Positions 47,133 to 59,366 of a DNA stretch of 64,000 nucleotides are shown here, in pieces. The DNA comes from Microbulbifer sp. YPW16 (GTDB lineage Bacteria; Pseudomonadota; Gammaproteobacteria; Pseudomonadales; Cellvibrionaceae): the NCBI RefSeq assembly GCF_021290385.1, contig NZ_CP089928.1:310001-374000 (forward strand), read 5' to 3'. The notes beneath the pieces were generated by a model. The model searched no databases, was not told where the DNA came from, and saw only the letters and a list, made by a program, of their open reading frames with translations. How positions within the stretch are numbered: position 1 is the stretch's first letter; each line of letters starts with the position of its first letter. Position numbers and translations under genes: made by a program.

Positions 47133-47411
47133 TCACTTTTCCCTGATCAGCAGGTAGACATTGGTGGCGCCTACCACCAGCCCGACAAAAATAAGGCTCA
47201 GGGTCCAACGGGTGGAGTAGCCCCCGGCCAGGCTGTCCAGCCAGAGCCCCAGGTAGGCACCGCCGACGACCGGCAAGACAAGCACCAGACCCAGGGTGCC
47301 AATATAAATGGTCTGTGCGAAAAGGGTGGGCCGTTCCCGCTCTGCCCTTCGCATTCTCCGCGCCTGGCGCTCGACCCTGTTCTTCAGGGCCCTGTCGTTG
47401 TCTTCCCTCAT
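47133..47411 (-). CDS. atpQ: AtpQ/AtpZ-type small membrane subunit of N-ATPase operon
   Basis: A 92-residue two-helix protein related to AtpI/AtpZ, thought to help assemble the c-ring or bind divalent cations. A very basic N terminus (NRVERQARRMRRAERERP) precedes helices TIYIGTLGLVLVLPVVGGAY and TLSLIFVGLVVGATNVYLLI. The loop GLWLDSLAGGYSTRWT matches the family. It sits between epsilon (6-bp gap) and the a-subunit gene. Confidence 0.85.
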   Translation of the reverse strand: MREDNDRALKNRVERQARRMRRAERERPTLFAQTIYIGTLGLVLVLPVVGGAYLGLWLDSLAGGYSTRWTLSLIFVGLVVGATNVYLLIREK

Positions 47412-47417
47412 TGTGGT

Positions 47418-49957
<2,540 letters not shown>

Positions 49958-50134
49958 CTAACCCCCCCCAGGCAAGTTTGGTGCAAACTGGTTCGCCTAC
50001 CACCCTTTCATGTCGCGTATTCGCGCTCACCGGCCAGCCGCGGTAAACGGTTGCTCGGGAAGGGCTATATTGAACTCGCTCGGCCTGTTTTTTTGCCAAT
50101 AATCCACCGAAGCCACGCAGTTGAGGTTGACTCA

Positions 50135-51970
50135 ATGGCCGTCCTTGCCCTGATCAGAAATCACCGGGAACTCGGTCAGGTGCTCCCTCTGGCAGCGGAG
50201 GTCGCACAGGCGCGCGATACGTCTGTTTGCGCTCTCTGCTGGCAATACGCTGAAGCTCCGCCTCCAGGCGGGGAATCCAGAAACAGCAGCCTGAGTGAAG
50301 CGGCCAGCCGCTACCTACAGGAGCATCAGCAGGTACCTGCACTCGCGCGACTGTCGAAGTACGACAACTGCGAGATACGTGTCCAGCCGTCTCCCGATGC
50401 AACTGAGAGTGCGCTTGAAATTGCGAAACATGAGGAAATCCAGTTCCTGGTCGCCACCGCAGATGATCAGGACGGTGCCGAGGGCGCAACCTACGCTACC
50501 AATAGCCTGCTGAAAAAGGCCCCCTGTAGTGTGGCCATTCTGTTTGGCGGCCCCGCACGCACCAGCCAAGCCAGGAAAATATTTGTCCTGGCTGATGACA
50601 ACCCACACGATGGCGCGGCCCTTTTCCTGGCGCACCAGCTGGTAGAAGCCAACCAGGGTGAAATAACTCTTGCCCGCACTGAGGCCGATTATGAGGATGT
50701 GAATATAGAGGTCGGCCAACAGGGCTTGAATCAACTGATACGGGATACCGGCCTGGAAGATAGTGAGCACATTGAATGCCAGATCCTGCGCAAGAGTCAG
50801 CGCGCAAAAAATGCCAGGACAATGGACGCGCACGACCTTGTGCTGGTCGGAGCCAACTCCAGCTTTGTGAGCACGATCATCGAATTCACTCGGCACCCTG
50901 CGGTTGCGGTGATCAAGCGCGCCCCGGCGCTGAAACCCTGGCGGCATGGCACTATCGGTGAGGAGTGGAACCCGCTTCTCAGCCCCGCGGATTACGCCGA
51001 CCTGCTTGGCGCCTTGCGCCGCGGTTCGCTGTTAACCCTCGATTTCCTGATTATGCTGGGCCTCGCGACCATCGTCGCATCCATGGGGTTACTGCAGGAC
51101 TCCCCGGCGGTAGTGATCGGCTCTATGTTACTGGCCCCGCTGATGACCCCGATGCTCGGCTGCGGTATGGCGCTGGCGCAGGCCAATCCGAAACTGGGAA
51201 ACACCTCGCTGGCCTCCATCGGTTCGGGCACGCTCCTGACCGTATTGATCAGTTTCGTGATCGGTGTGCTGACTCCCGGCGTCGAACTCACCCCCCAGAT
51301 TTATGCCCGGGGCGCGCCGAATGTGCTCGACCTGGTAATTGCCGCAGCATCCGGTGCCGCTGCCGCGTATGCATCTGCGCGCCCCAACCTTGTCGGTTCC
51401 ATCGCCGGTGTCGCAATTGCTACTGCACTTGTGCCGCCCCTGTGTTCAGTCGGCATTTCCATTGCCTATTTACAGTTCGGTAATGCCAATGGTGCGGCAT
51501 TGTTGTTCCTAACCAACTTTATCGCCATCGTACTTTTCGCAGCCCTGACCTTTCGATCGATGGGTGTCCGTACGACACGAACGCGCTCTCGGCAGCGTCG
51601 ATGGGTGGCTGCTACTGTGGCGGTAATGGCGCTGGTAACAATTGTGTTGCTCGGCCCGTTGAAAGTCTCTCTGGTCAGGGACCTGCTACAGGGCAAACCA
51701 AAACCCAATCTGTACCCCCTGTCCCGAACGGTGATCGAGCCCCTGAAAGATTACGTAGAGGAAAACCCCGACGTTGAGATTTTAACCGCGGGCCGCCCGG
51801 CATCACCCTACCACCGTTCGGATGTGGTCCTTGTGATCGGTGCGCCATTTGACCTCGACAGGCAATATGCGCAGGAACTGATCAATATAGTGAGACGGGA
51901 GATGCGCGACCCGAACCTCAAGATCGAGGTGCACTGCGTGAGGGAGTTGTGGCAGGAGAGTAGCAACTGA
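50135..51970 (+). CDS. Tandem USP-like domains fused to a DUF389 membrane protein
   Basis: A 611-residue fusion. The ATG at 50135 is chosen because GAGG lies 8 nt upstream; a TTG at 50051 is unlikely. Residues 1 to about 280 hold two universal-stress-protein-like lobes (LVATADDQDGAEGATYATNS, then KAPCSVAILF and LVLVGANSSF). DUF389 follows with five to six helices (LLTLDFLIMLGLATIVASMG, VIGSMLLAPLMTPMLGCGMA, LVGSIAGVAIATALVPPLCS). A soluble C-terminal domain ends the protein (ENPDVEILTAGRPASPYHRS). It is probably a stress-tuned membrane protein with unknown cargo. Confidence 0.85.
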   Translation: MAVLALIRNHRELGQVLPLAAEVAQARDTSVCALCWQYAEAPPPGGESRNSSLSEAASRYLQEHQQVPALARLSKYDNCEIRVQPSPDATESALEIAKHEEIQFLVATADDQDGAEGATYATNSLLKKAPCSVAILFGGPARTSQARKIFVLADDNPHDGAALFLAHQLVEANQGEITLARTEADYEDVNIEVGQQGLNQLIRDTGLEDSEHIECQILRKSQRAKNARTMDAHDLVLVGANSSFVSTIIEFTRHPAVAVIKRAPALKPWRHGTIGEEWNPLLSPADYADLLGALRRGSLLTLDFLIMLGLATIVASMGLLQDSPAVVIGSMLLAPLMTPMLGCGMALAQANPKLGNTSLASIGSGTLLTVLISFVIGVLTPGVELTPQIYARGAPNVLDLVIAAASGAAAAYASARPNLVGSIAGVAIATALVPPLCSVGISIAYLQFGNANGAALLFLTNFIAIVLFAALTFRSMGVRTTRTRSRQRRWVAATVAVMALVTIVLLGPLKVSLVRDLLQGKPKPNLYPLSRTVIEPLKDYVEENPDVEILTAGRPASPYHRSDVVLVIGAPFDLDRQYAQELINIVRREMRDPNLKIEVHCVRELWQESSN

Positions 51971-52062
51971 ATTGCATAGCCCTGTATAGGGCGGGATCCC
52001 GGCCGGGGCACACCATTGCGGGTATTCACAGCCCTGCCCTACATAGATGAAAGGAGAGGAAA

Positions 52063-53076
52063 ATGAAGGCTTTTGTCGTAAAGGCACCCGGCGGGCTCGA
52101 CCGGCTCGAAATCACGGAGAGGCCGGACCCGGGCGAACCCGGCCCGGGAGAAATCCGGGTCGCACTGCATGCCACGTCTCTCAATTTCCACGATTACCTG
52201 GTAGCTGCCGGGCAGATTGCCACGGAAGACGGCCGGGTACTGATGTCCGACGGCGCAGGTACTGTGGAGGCTGTCGGCGAGGGCGTCACCGAATTCAGTC
52301 CCGGTGACCAGGTTGTCTCCTGTTTCTTTCCGCAGTGGTCCGATGGGCATGCAGGGCTGGGCGTTGGCAGCTTCGCCGGTACCCCCGGGGATGGCATCGA
52401 TGGCTTTGCCGCGAGTCACGCGGTGCGCCCGCAGAGTGCCTTTACCCATGCACCCCACGGGTGGAGCCACACAGAGGCGGCAACCATTACCACCGCCGGG
52501 CTTACCGCATGGCGTGCACTGGTTGTCGATGGGGGACTCAAGGCGGGTGACACGGTACTGACACTGGGAACCGGGGGCGTGTCCATTGCCGCCCTGCAAA
52601 TCGCCAGGGCCATGGGCGCCAGGGTTATCGCCACTTCGTCTTCCGACGAGAAACTGGAGCGCGTCAGCGACATGGGCGCCGGTCACACCATCAACTACAA
52701 GCGTGAGGAAAACTGGGGCAAAAAAGTACTGGAACTCACCGACGGCCGGGGTGTGGACCACATCGTAGAGGTCGGGGGGCCCGGCACCCTTGAACAGTCC
52801 ATCAAGGCAGTCCGTATCGGCGGGCATATCGCCCTGATCGGTGTATTGACCGGCACATCCGGCGAGGTGCCCACCGCGATGCTGATGGCCAAGCAGGCTC
52901 GGCTACAGGGGTTGGTCGTGGGCAGCCGCCGTAACCAGCAGGAGTATGTGGCCGCGCTCAACCAGACAGGAATCCGCCCGGTAATTGACCGCACTTTCCC
53001 GTTCGAGGAGCTGGGTGACGCTTTCCGCTATGAGGAGAGCGGCGCGCACTTTGGCAAGATCTGTGTAGAGTGGTGA
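52063..53076 (+). CDS. NAD(P)-dependent quinone-oxidoreductase-like enzyme (MDR family)
   Basis: Medium-chain reductase that reduces quinones, enones or similar compounds. AAGGAGAGG sits 8 nt before the ATG. The 337 residues have the GroES-like half with LHATSLNFHDYLVAAGQ (Asn in place of the zinc-ligand Cys of alcohol dehydrogenases) and no structural-zinc Cys cluster, then nucleotide-binding GTGGVSIAALQIARAMGARV, GAGHTINYKREENWG and HIVEVGGPGTLEQSIKAVR. It is monocistronic, convergent with the LysR gene. The substrate is not known. Confidence 0.9.
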   Translation: MKAFVVKAPGGLDRLEITERPDPGEPGPGEIRVALHATSLNFHDYLVAAGQIATEDGRVLMSDGAGTVEAVGEGVTEFSPGDQVVSCFFPQWSDGHAGLGVGSFAGTPGDGIDGFAASHAVRPQSAFTHAPHGWSHTEAATITTAGLTAWRALVVDGGLKAGDTVLTLGTGGVSIAALQIARAMGARVIATSSSDEKLERVSDMGAGHTINYKREENWGKKVLELTDGRGVDHIVEVGGPGTLEQSIKAVRIGGHIALIGVLTGTSGEVPTAMLMAKQARLQGLVVGSRRNQQEYVAALNQTGIRPVIDRTFPFEELGDAFRYEESGAHFGKICVEW

Positions 53077-53121
53077 TGCCGGTGCGGCCCCCCCCCTGCA
53101 GAGCCGATGCCATGTTCCGGG

Positions 53122-54003
53122 CTAACCGATAAACTCGCCCAGGTAGTCCAGCAACATGCTCACCTTGGGCGACAGGTGACGGTTGTGGGGGTAGACGCCC
53201 CAGATACCGTCATCCTCCTCCCGGTAGTGCTCCAGCAGGGAAATGAGGCGGCCTGAACGCAAGTGTTCGTCGACGTAGTAGTCCGGCAATTGCACGAGAC
53301 CGATCCCCTTCAGCGCCGCATCTACCAGCGCCTGTCCACTGTTGCAGCGGATACTGCCACTCACCCGGATATCCCTCGATCGCCCCTGCTCCCGGAAGCG
53401 CCAGTATTCGAGGGTCCCCGGCAGGCAGTTGTGTTGCCCCAGCTCCGACAGGCTGTGGGGTTCACCGTGGGCGGCCAGGTAAGCGGGGGAGGCGCAGACA
53501 TACAACGTGCGGGATCCCAGTCGCCGCGCCATCATGCTCGAGTCGTCCAGCTTGCCCAGGCGGATGGCGAGATCGTAGCCCTCCGCCACCAGGTCCAGCT
53601 TCTGGTTGGTCAGCTGCATATCCACTTCCAGCTCCGGGTAGCGGAGGGCAAAATCATTTACCAGTGGCGCCAGTGTGGTCTCGCCGTAGGTGACGGGGGC
53701 GGTCAGCCTGAGCCGGCCCCGTGGCACCTGCTGCAGGTCGCTTACAGCCCGCTCAGCCTCCTCAAGGCCGTCGAGAACCTGGCGGCAATGCTGGTAGTAC
53801 ACCTGCCCCACCTCTGTCACCGACACCTTGCGCGTGGTGCGATACAGCAGTTTGGTCGACAGCCTGGACTCGAGGGCGCTGACCTGCCGACTGACCTGGG
53901 CGGTGGAGATCCCCAGCCTGCGGGCGGCGCCGGTAAAGCTGCCGGCCTCGGCCACTGCGACAAATTCACTGACTCCTTCCCACTCGCGCATTGCTTGCCC
54001 CAT
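53122..54003 (-). CDS. LysR-family transcriptional regulator of frmA-fghA (putative)
   Basis: A 293-residue LTTR from the ATG at 54003 (a second at 53991 is possible). The N-terminal winged HTH is VAVAEAGSFTGAARRLGIST, AQVSRQVSALESRLST; the C-terminal ligand-binding domain contains VPRGRLRLTAPVTYGETTLA and LVAEGYDLAIRLGKLDDSSM, typical of the CrgA/AaeR-type subgroup. It is divergent from frmA, with a perfect LTTR-like dyad (54031-54049) between them, so it likely responds to formaldehyde or a related aldehyde and also controls its own gene. Confidence 0.9.
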   Translation of the reverse strand: MGQAMREWEGVSEFVAVAEAGSFTGAARRLGISTAQVSRQVSALESRLSTKLLYRTTRKVSVTEVGQVYYQHCRQVLDGLEEAERAVSDLQQVPRGRLRLTAPVTYGETTLAPLVNDFALRYPELEVDMQLTNQKLDLVAEGYDLAIRLGKLDDSSMMARRLGSRTLYVCASPAYLAAHGEPHSLSELGQHNCLPGTLEYWRFREQGRSRDIRVSGSIRCNSGQALVDAALKGIGLVQLPDYYVDEHLRSGRLISLLEHYREEDDGIWGVYPHNRHLSPKVSMLLDYLGEFIG

Positions 54004-54030
54004 CAATACTTCGCCACAATTATTACCACC

Positions 54031-54049
54031 TGGTAAATATGATTTACCA
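54031..54049. promoter_or_regulatory. LysR-type operator in the frmA control region
   Basis: TGGTAAAT, then ATG, then ATTTACCA: a perfect 8-bp inverted repeat with a 3-bp centre. It fits the T-N11-A LTTR box and lies between the divergent LysR gene (start 54003) and frmA (start 54136). Confidence 0.8.
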
Positions 54050-54084
54050 AAAGCGCCGATTATAACCCGAATGGAAACAGTTAG

Positions 54085-55263
<1,179 letters not shown>

Positions 55264-55276
55264 CCGGGGCCTTCCC

Positions 55277-56149
55277 ATGACCTTTGAAAACCTGAGCAGT
55301 AACAAGAGCTTTGGCGGCTGGCACAAGCAATACCGCCACCGCTCCGATGTACTCAACTGCGATATGCGCTTTGCCATCTACCTGCCGCCGCATGCGGCAG
55401 ATGGCCAGCGGGTGCCGGTGCTCTACTGGTTATCCGGCCTGACCTGCACGGATGAGAATTTCATGCAGAAAGCCGCCGCCCAGCAGATTGCCGCAAGGCT
55501 GGGCATGGCGCTGGTGGCGCCGGACACCAGTCCGCGAGGCGAGGCGGTAGCCGACGACGAGGGTTACGACCTGGGCCAGGGCGCGGGGTTCTATGTCAAT
55601 GCCAGCCGCGATCCCTGGAGCCGTCACTACCACATGTACGACTACGTACTCGATGAGCTACCGGCCCTGGTCGAAGAAATGTTTCCCGTAAATGACAAGC
55701 GGTCCATCAGCGGCCACTCCATGGGTGGCCACGGAGCCCTGGTGCTGGCGCTGCGCAACCCCCGGCGGTTCCATTCAGTGTCTGCATTCAGCCCCATTGC
55801 CAACCCGGTCGACAGTACCTGGGGCAGGAAGGCATTTACGGCTTACCTGGGAGAGGACACCGCGGGTTGGGAAGCCTACGATGCGAGCCTGCTGATGCGT
55901 AGTTTTGCGAACGAGGCACAGGTACCGGCACTGGTGGACCAGGGTCAAGCCGACAACTTCCTGTCAGAACAACTGAAGCCGGAAGCACTGCAGATGGCAG
56001 CGCTGGTCAGCAACTACCCGCTGCAATTACGGCGCCATGATGGTTATGACCACAGCTACTTTTTTATTGCCAGTTTTATTGGCGAGCACCTGCAGTTCCA
56101 TGCACGGCATCTGGGACTCCAGGCACCTGCACCGGGTAGCTGGAGCTGA
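55277..56149 (+). CDS. fghA: S-formylglutathione hydrolase
   Basis: Serine hydrolase that splits S-formylglutathione to formate and glutathione, the second step after frmA. The 290 residues show SFGGWHKQYRHRSDVLNCDM, VLYWLSGLTCTDENFMQKA, PDTSPRGEAVADDEGYDLGQ, GAGFYVNASRDPWSRHYHMY and the nucleophile Ser148 in SGHSMGGHGALVLALRNP, with the catalytic His in HDGYDHSYFF. The length is slightly above the E. coli FrmB. It is convergent with the ALDH gene; an imperfect GC stem (56159-56188) lies between. Confidence 0.96.
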   Translation: MTFENLSSNKSFGGWHKQYRHRSDVLNCDMRFAIYLPPHAADGQRVPVLYWLSGLTCTDENFMQKAAAQQIAARLGMALVAPDTSPRGEAVADDEGYDLGQGAGFYVNASRDPWSRHYHMYDYVLDELPALVEEMFPVNDKRSISGHSMGGHGALVLALRNPRRFHSVSAFSPIANPVDSTWGRKAFTAYLGEDTAGWEAYDASLLMRSFANEAQVPALVDQGQADNFLSEQLKPEALQMAALVSNYPLQLRRHDGYDHSYFFIASFIGEHLQFHARHLGLQAPAPGSWS

Positions 56150-56187
56150 CAACCGCTGGCACCAACTGGCCGGGAGGCTGGCTGGTG

Positions 56188-57621
56188 CTACCCCGCCGGT
56201 GTACGAATCGCCAGTAGGCGCTCCTCGGTCATGTCGGCAATCGCCCAGCGAATGCCCTCGCGGCCCAGGCCGGAGTCCTTGACCCCGCCATAGGGCATAT
56301 TGTCGACCCGCCAGCTGGGGACATCACCGATAATCACGCCACCCACCTCGAGCTGGTCCCATGCTTTCTGCGCCCGGTAGAGGTCGCGGGTAAATATGCC
56401 TGTCTGCAGGCCAAAGGCGCTGTCATTGACCCGCGCCAACACGTCGTCGAAGTCTTCGAAAGACTCGAGGACAGCCACTGGGCCAAAGGCTTCTTCCTCT
56501 ACCACTGCGCAGCCCCGGGGCACATTCTCCAGCAGGGTCGGGTCCAGCATGGCCCCGTCCCGCTCGCCACCGCACAGCAGTGTTCCACCCTGCTCTACCC
56601 CTTCCCGGATCCAGTTGTGCAGTCGCGTGGCTTCCCCTTCGGAAATCATCGGGCCGATAAAGGTTTCCTCGTCGTGCGGGTCCCCCTTGACCAGCTGCCG
56701 CGTGCGTTCGACCAGCCGTCGCTTCAGCTCTGCATAAATACTGCTGTGCCCGTATATCCTCTGCACACCGATACAGCTCTGGCCGGACTGGTAAAAGGCA
56801 CCGAAAACCAGGCGCTCGACCGCGTCGTCCAGGTCGGTATCCGCATCCACTACACAGGCCGCGTTGCCCCCCAGTTCCAGCACCACTTTCTTGCGTCCAG
56901 CACGGGCTTTGAGGTCCCAGCCGACGGCCGGTGACCCGGTAAAACTGAGCAGTTTGAAACGATCATCCACGGTAAAGAGGTCGGCGCCCTCCCGGTGACA
57001 GGGCAGCACCGAGAAGGCTCCCTTTGGCAGGTCCGTCTCCGCCAGGACCTCGGCAATAATCAGCGCGCCCACCGGCGTGCGACTCGCGGGCTTGAGCACA
57101 AACGGGCAGCCGGCGGCGATCGCCGGCGCCACCTTGTGGGCGGCCAGGTTCAACGGGAAGTTAAATGGCGAGATAAACGAACAGGCCCCCACCGGTACAC
57201 GCTTGACAAAACCGCGATAGCCCCTGGCACGGGGAGATATTTCCAGGTTGATGACTTCGCCATCGATACGTACCGACTCCTCTGCGGCTACCTGAAAGGT
57301 GTCGATCAGCCGCGTAACCTCGCCGCGGGCATCCCCGATGGGTTTGCCGGCCTCGATGCAAAGTGCCTCGGCCAGCTCGTCATAGCGCTCCTTAAAACGT
57401 GTGACACAGTGGTTGAGTACCGCCTGGCGCTCGTACGGTGCCATTGCGGCCATCGGTTTCTCGGCTTTCACCGCCCAGTCGATGGCCCTATCGATGGTTT
57501 CTGTCGCTGCCAGCGCCACCCGGGTGGCCACATCCCCGGAATATTTATCGAGCACTTCCAGGTCGGTGTTGGCCGCCACCGCCTCATTGGCCAGGTAATA
57601 AGGATAGGATTCCCGGAGCAT
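56188..57621 (-). CDS. NAD(P)-dependent aldehyde dehydrogenase
   Basis: Oxidises an aldehyde to its acid. The 477 residues have GACSFISPFNFPLNLAAHKV, the nucleotide-binding FTGSPAVGWDLKARAGRKKV, the catalytic Glu249 in LELGGN, Cys283 in GQSCIGVQRIY, and the C-terminal VDNMPYGGVKDSGLGREGIR. Its sequence leans toward the lactaldehyde / non-phosphorylating GAPDH / phosphonoacetaldehyde branch, but the exact substrate is open. It lies 50 bp after the acetolactate-synthase-like gene, so it may oxidise the aldehyde made there. Confidence 0.9.
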   Translation of the reverse strand: MLRESYPYYLANEAVAANTDLEVLDKYSGDVATRVALAATETIDRAIDWAVKAEKPMAAMAPYERQAVLNHCVTRFKERYDELAEALCIEAGKPIGDARGEVTRLIDTFQVAAEESVRIDGEVINLEISPRARGYRGFVKRVPVGACSFISPFNFPLNLAAHKVAPAIAAGCPFVLKPASRTPVGALIIAEVLAETDLPKGAFSVLPCHREGADLFTVDDRFKLLSFTGSPAVGWDLKARAGRKKVVLELGGNAACVVDADTDLDDAVERLVFGAFYQSGQSCIGVQRIYGHSSIYAELKRRLVERTRQLVKGDPHDEETFIGPMISEGEATRLHNWIREGVEQGGTLLCGGERDGAMLDPTLLENVPRGCAVVEEEAFGPVAVLESFEDFDDVLARVNDSAFGLQTGIFTRDLYRAQKAWDQLEVGGVIIGDVPSWRVDNMPYGGVKDSGLGREGIRWAIADMTEERLLAIRTPAG

Positions 57622-57671
57622 GCCGCTCTCCTTCTGGTATTGTCAGGTGGCCCAGCCGGGCTGGCCATTAA

Positions 57672-59312
57672 TCACAGCTTGCCGGACAGCTCACGAATTT
57701 CGCGGTTGAGTATGCGATCGTTGTCCGCGTAATCGACCTGCACGTCGATCAGGTGCACGCCGCCCTCCTGACAGCACTTCCGGATCAGTGGCTTGAGTTC
57801 GGCGGTGGCCTTGATGCGATGGCCCCTGGCCCCGTAGGCCTCCGCGTAAGCAACGAAATCCGGGTTGCCGAAGTCCAGCCCGAAATCGTGGAAGTCCATC
57901 TGCTTCTGCTTCCACTTGATCATGCCGTAACCATCGTCGCGCAACAGCAGGATGATCAGGTCCTGCTTGAGCCGTACGGCAGTCTCCAGCTCCTGGGAGT
58001 TCATCATGAAGCCGCCGTCACCACAGATGGCCATCACCTTGCGGTCCGGGAAGACCAGCTTGGCCGCCATGGCCGATGGCAGGCCGGCACCCATGGTGGC
58101 CAGGGCGTTGTCCAGCAATACGGAATTGGGGGAGTGCGCAGGATAGTTACGCGCGAACCAGATCTTGTACATGCCGTTATCAAGGGCAAGGATGCCGTCC
58201 TGCGGCATGACATCGCGGATTTCCTTCACCAGGCGTTGCGGCTTGATCGGGAAGCTGTCATCGCCACAACCATCGTGAATATGTTTCTGCAGCGCATCAC
58301 GAATCCGGTGTGCGTCGGAAAAACTCCAGTGATCCTGGGGTTCCAGTCGCTCTTTCAGCTGCCACAGGCTGTTGGCGATATCGCCTACCACCTCGATCTG
58401 CGGGAAATACACCGGGTCCACCTGGGCTGAGTTGAAGTTGATGTGCACCACCTCGGCACCGCCGGGGCGCATAAAGAATGGCGGTTTCTCCACCACATCG
58501 TGGCCGACATTGATAATCAGGTCGGCCTGGTCGATGGCCCGGTGCACAAAATCGTGATCGGAAAGTGCGGTGTTACCGATAAAGTGCGGACCCGACTCGT
58601 CGATCACACCCTTGCCCATCTGGGTGGTAACCGCGGGAATGCCCAGTTTTTCGACGAACTCCCGCAACATTTTGGCGGTCAACTTGCGGTTGCCCCCCGC
58701 ACCAATCAGTAACAGCGGTCTGCGCGCGGCGGTGATCGCCTCCGCTGCCTGGCGGATCGCTTTTTCTTCGGCAATGGGCCGGCGGGTATAGCTGGGCTCC
58801 AGTACCGGCATGGTGGAATGCTCGTGGGCAATATCCTCGGGCAACTCCAGGTGCGTCGCGCCGGGGCGCTCCTCCTGCGCCTGGCGGAAAGCCTCCCGCA
58901 CATGGGCAGGCACATTGTCACCACTGACGATGGTGCGCGTGAACTTGGTCAGGGGCTGCATCATGTCGACGATATCGATAATCTGGAATTGACCCTGCTT
59001 GGAGCTCTTGATGGGTTTCTGTCCGGTAACCATCACCATGGGCATGGCGCCCAGCTGGGCATAGGCGGCGGCTGTCACCAGGTTGGTGGCGCCGGGACCG
59101 AGTGTAGACAGGCACACAGCGGATCTGCCGGTCAGCCGGCCATAGGTTGCAGCCATAAAGCCCGCAGCCTGCTCATGGCGCGTGATAATGAGCTCGATCT
59201 TCGAACCGCGGAGGGACTCCAGTAAATCGAGGTTCTCCTCGCCCGGGATGGCGAATACATATTCAACGCCCTCGGCTTCCAGTGCGCGTACAAACAAATC
59301 GGATGCTTTCAT
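57672..59312 (-). CDS. Thiamine-diphosphate enzyme, acetolactate-synthase large-subunit-like
   Basis: A 546-residue ThDP enzyme of the acetolactate synthase / decarboxylase family, cytoplasmic. N-terminal PYR domain: FAIPGEENLDLLESLRGSKI, Glu47 in RHEQAAGFMAATYGRLTG. Middle domain GAGGNRKLTAKMLREF. C-terminal PP domain with GAGLPSAMAAKLVFPDR and the Mg-ThDP motif GDGGFMMNSQELETAVRL. No small subunit gene is near and the gene is flanked by ALDH and glutaminase genes, so a biosynthetic Val/Ile role is doubtful; it resembles the catabolic AlsS-type or a 2-oxoacid-handling enzyme. Confidence 0.88.
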   Translation of the reverse strand: MKASDLFVRALEAEGVEYVFAIPGEENLDLLESLRGSKIELIITRHEQAAGFMAATYGRLTGRSAVCLSTLGPGATNLVTAAAYAQLGAMPMVMVTGQKPIKSSKQGQFQIIDIVDMMQPLTKFTRTIVSGDNVPAHVREAFRQAQEERPGATHLELPEDIAHEHSTMPVLEPSYTRRPIAEEKAIRQAAEAITAARRPLLLIGAGGNRKLTAKMLREFVEKLGIPAVTTQMGKGVIDESGPHFIGNTALSDHDFVHRAIDQADLIINVGHDVVEKPPFFMRPGGAEVVHINFNSAQVDPVYFPQIEVVGDIANSLWQLKERLEPQDHWSFSDAHRIRDALQKHIHDGCGDDSFPIKPQRLVKEIRDVMPQDGILALDNGMYKIWFARNYPAHSPNSVLLDNALATMGAGLPSAMAAKLVFPDRKVMAICGDGGFMMNSQELETAVRLKQDLIILLLRDDGYGMIKWKQKQMDFHDFGLDFGNPDFVAYAEAYGARGHRIKATAELKPLIRKCCQEGGVHLIDVQVDYADNDRILNREIRELSGKL

Positions 59313-59366
59313 TGACGTCTATCCTGTTACTCTTGTGACTACTTATCGCTCTGCCTTACAGATATA

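Noticed and set aside
51979-51992. GCCCT/AGGGC hairpin after the USP-DUF389 gene as a terminator
   Set aside because: 5-bp stem with no T-run on either strand.
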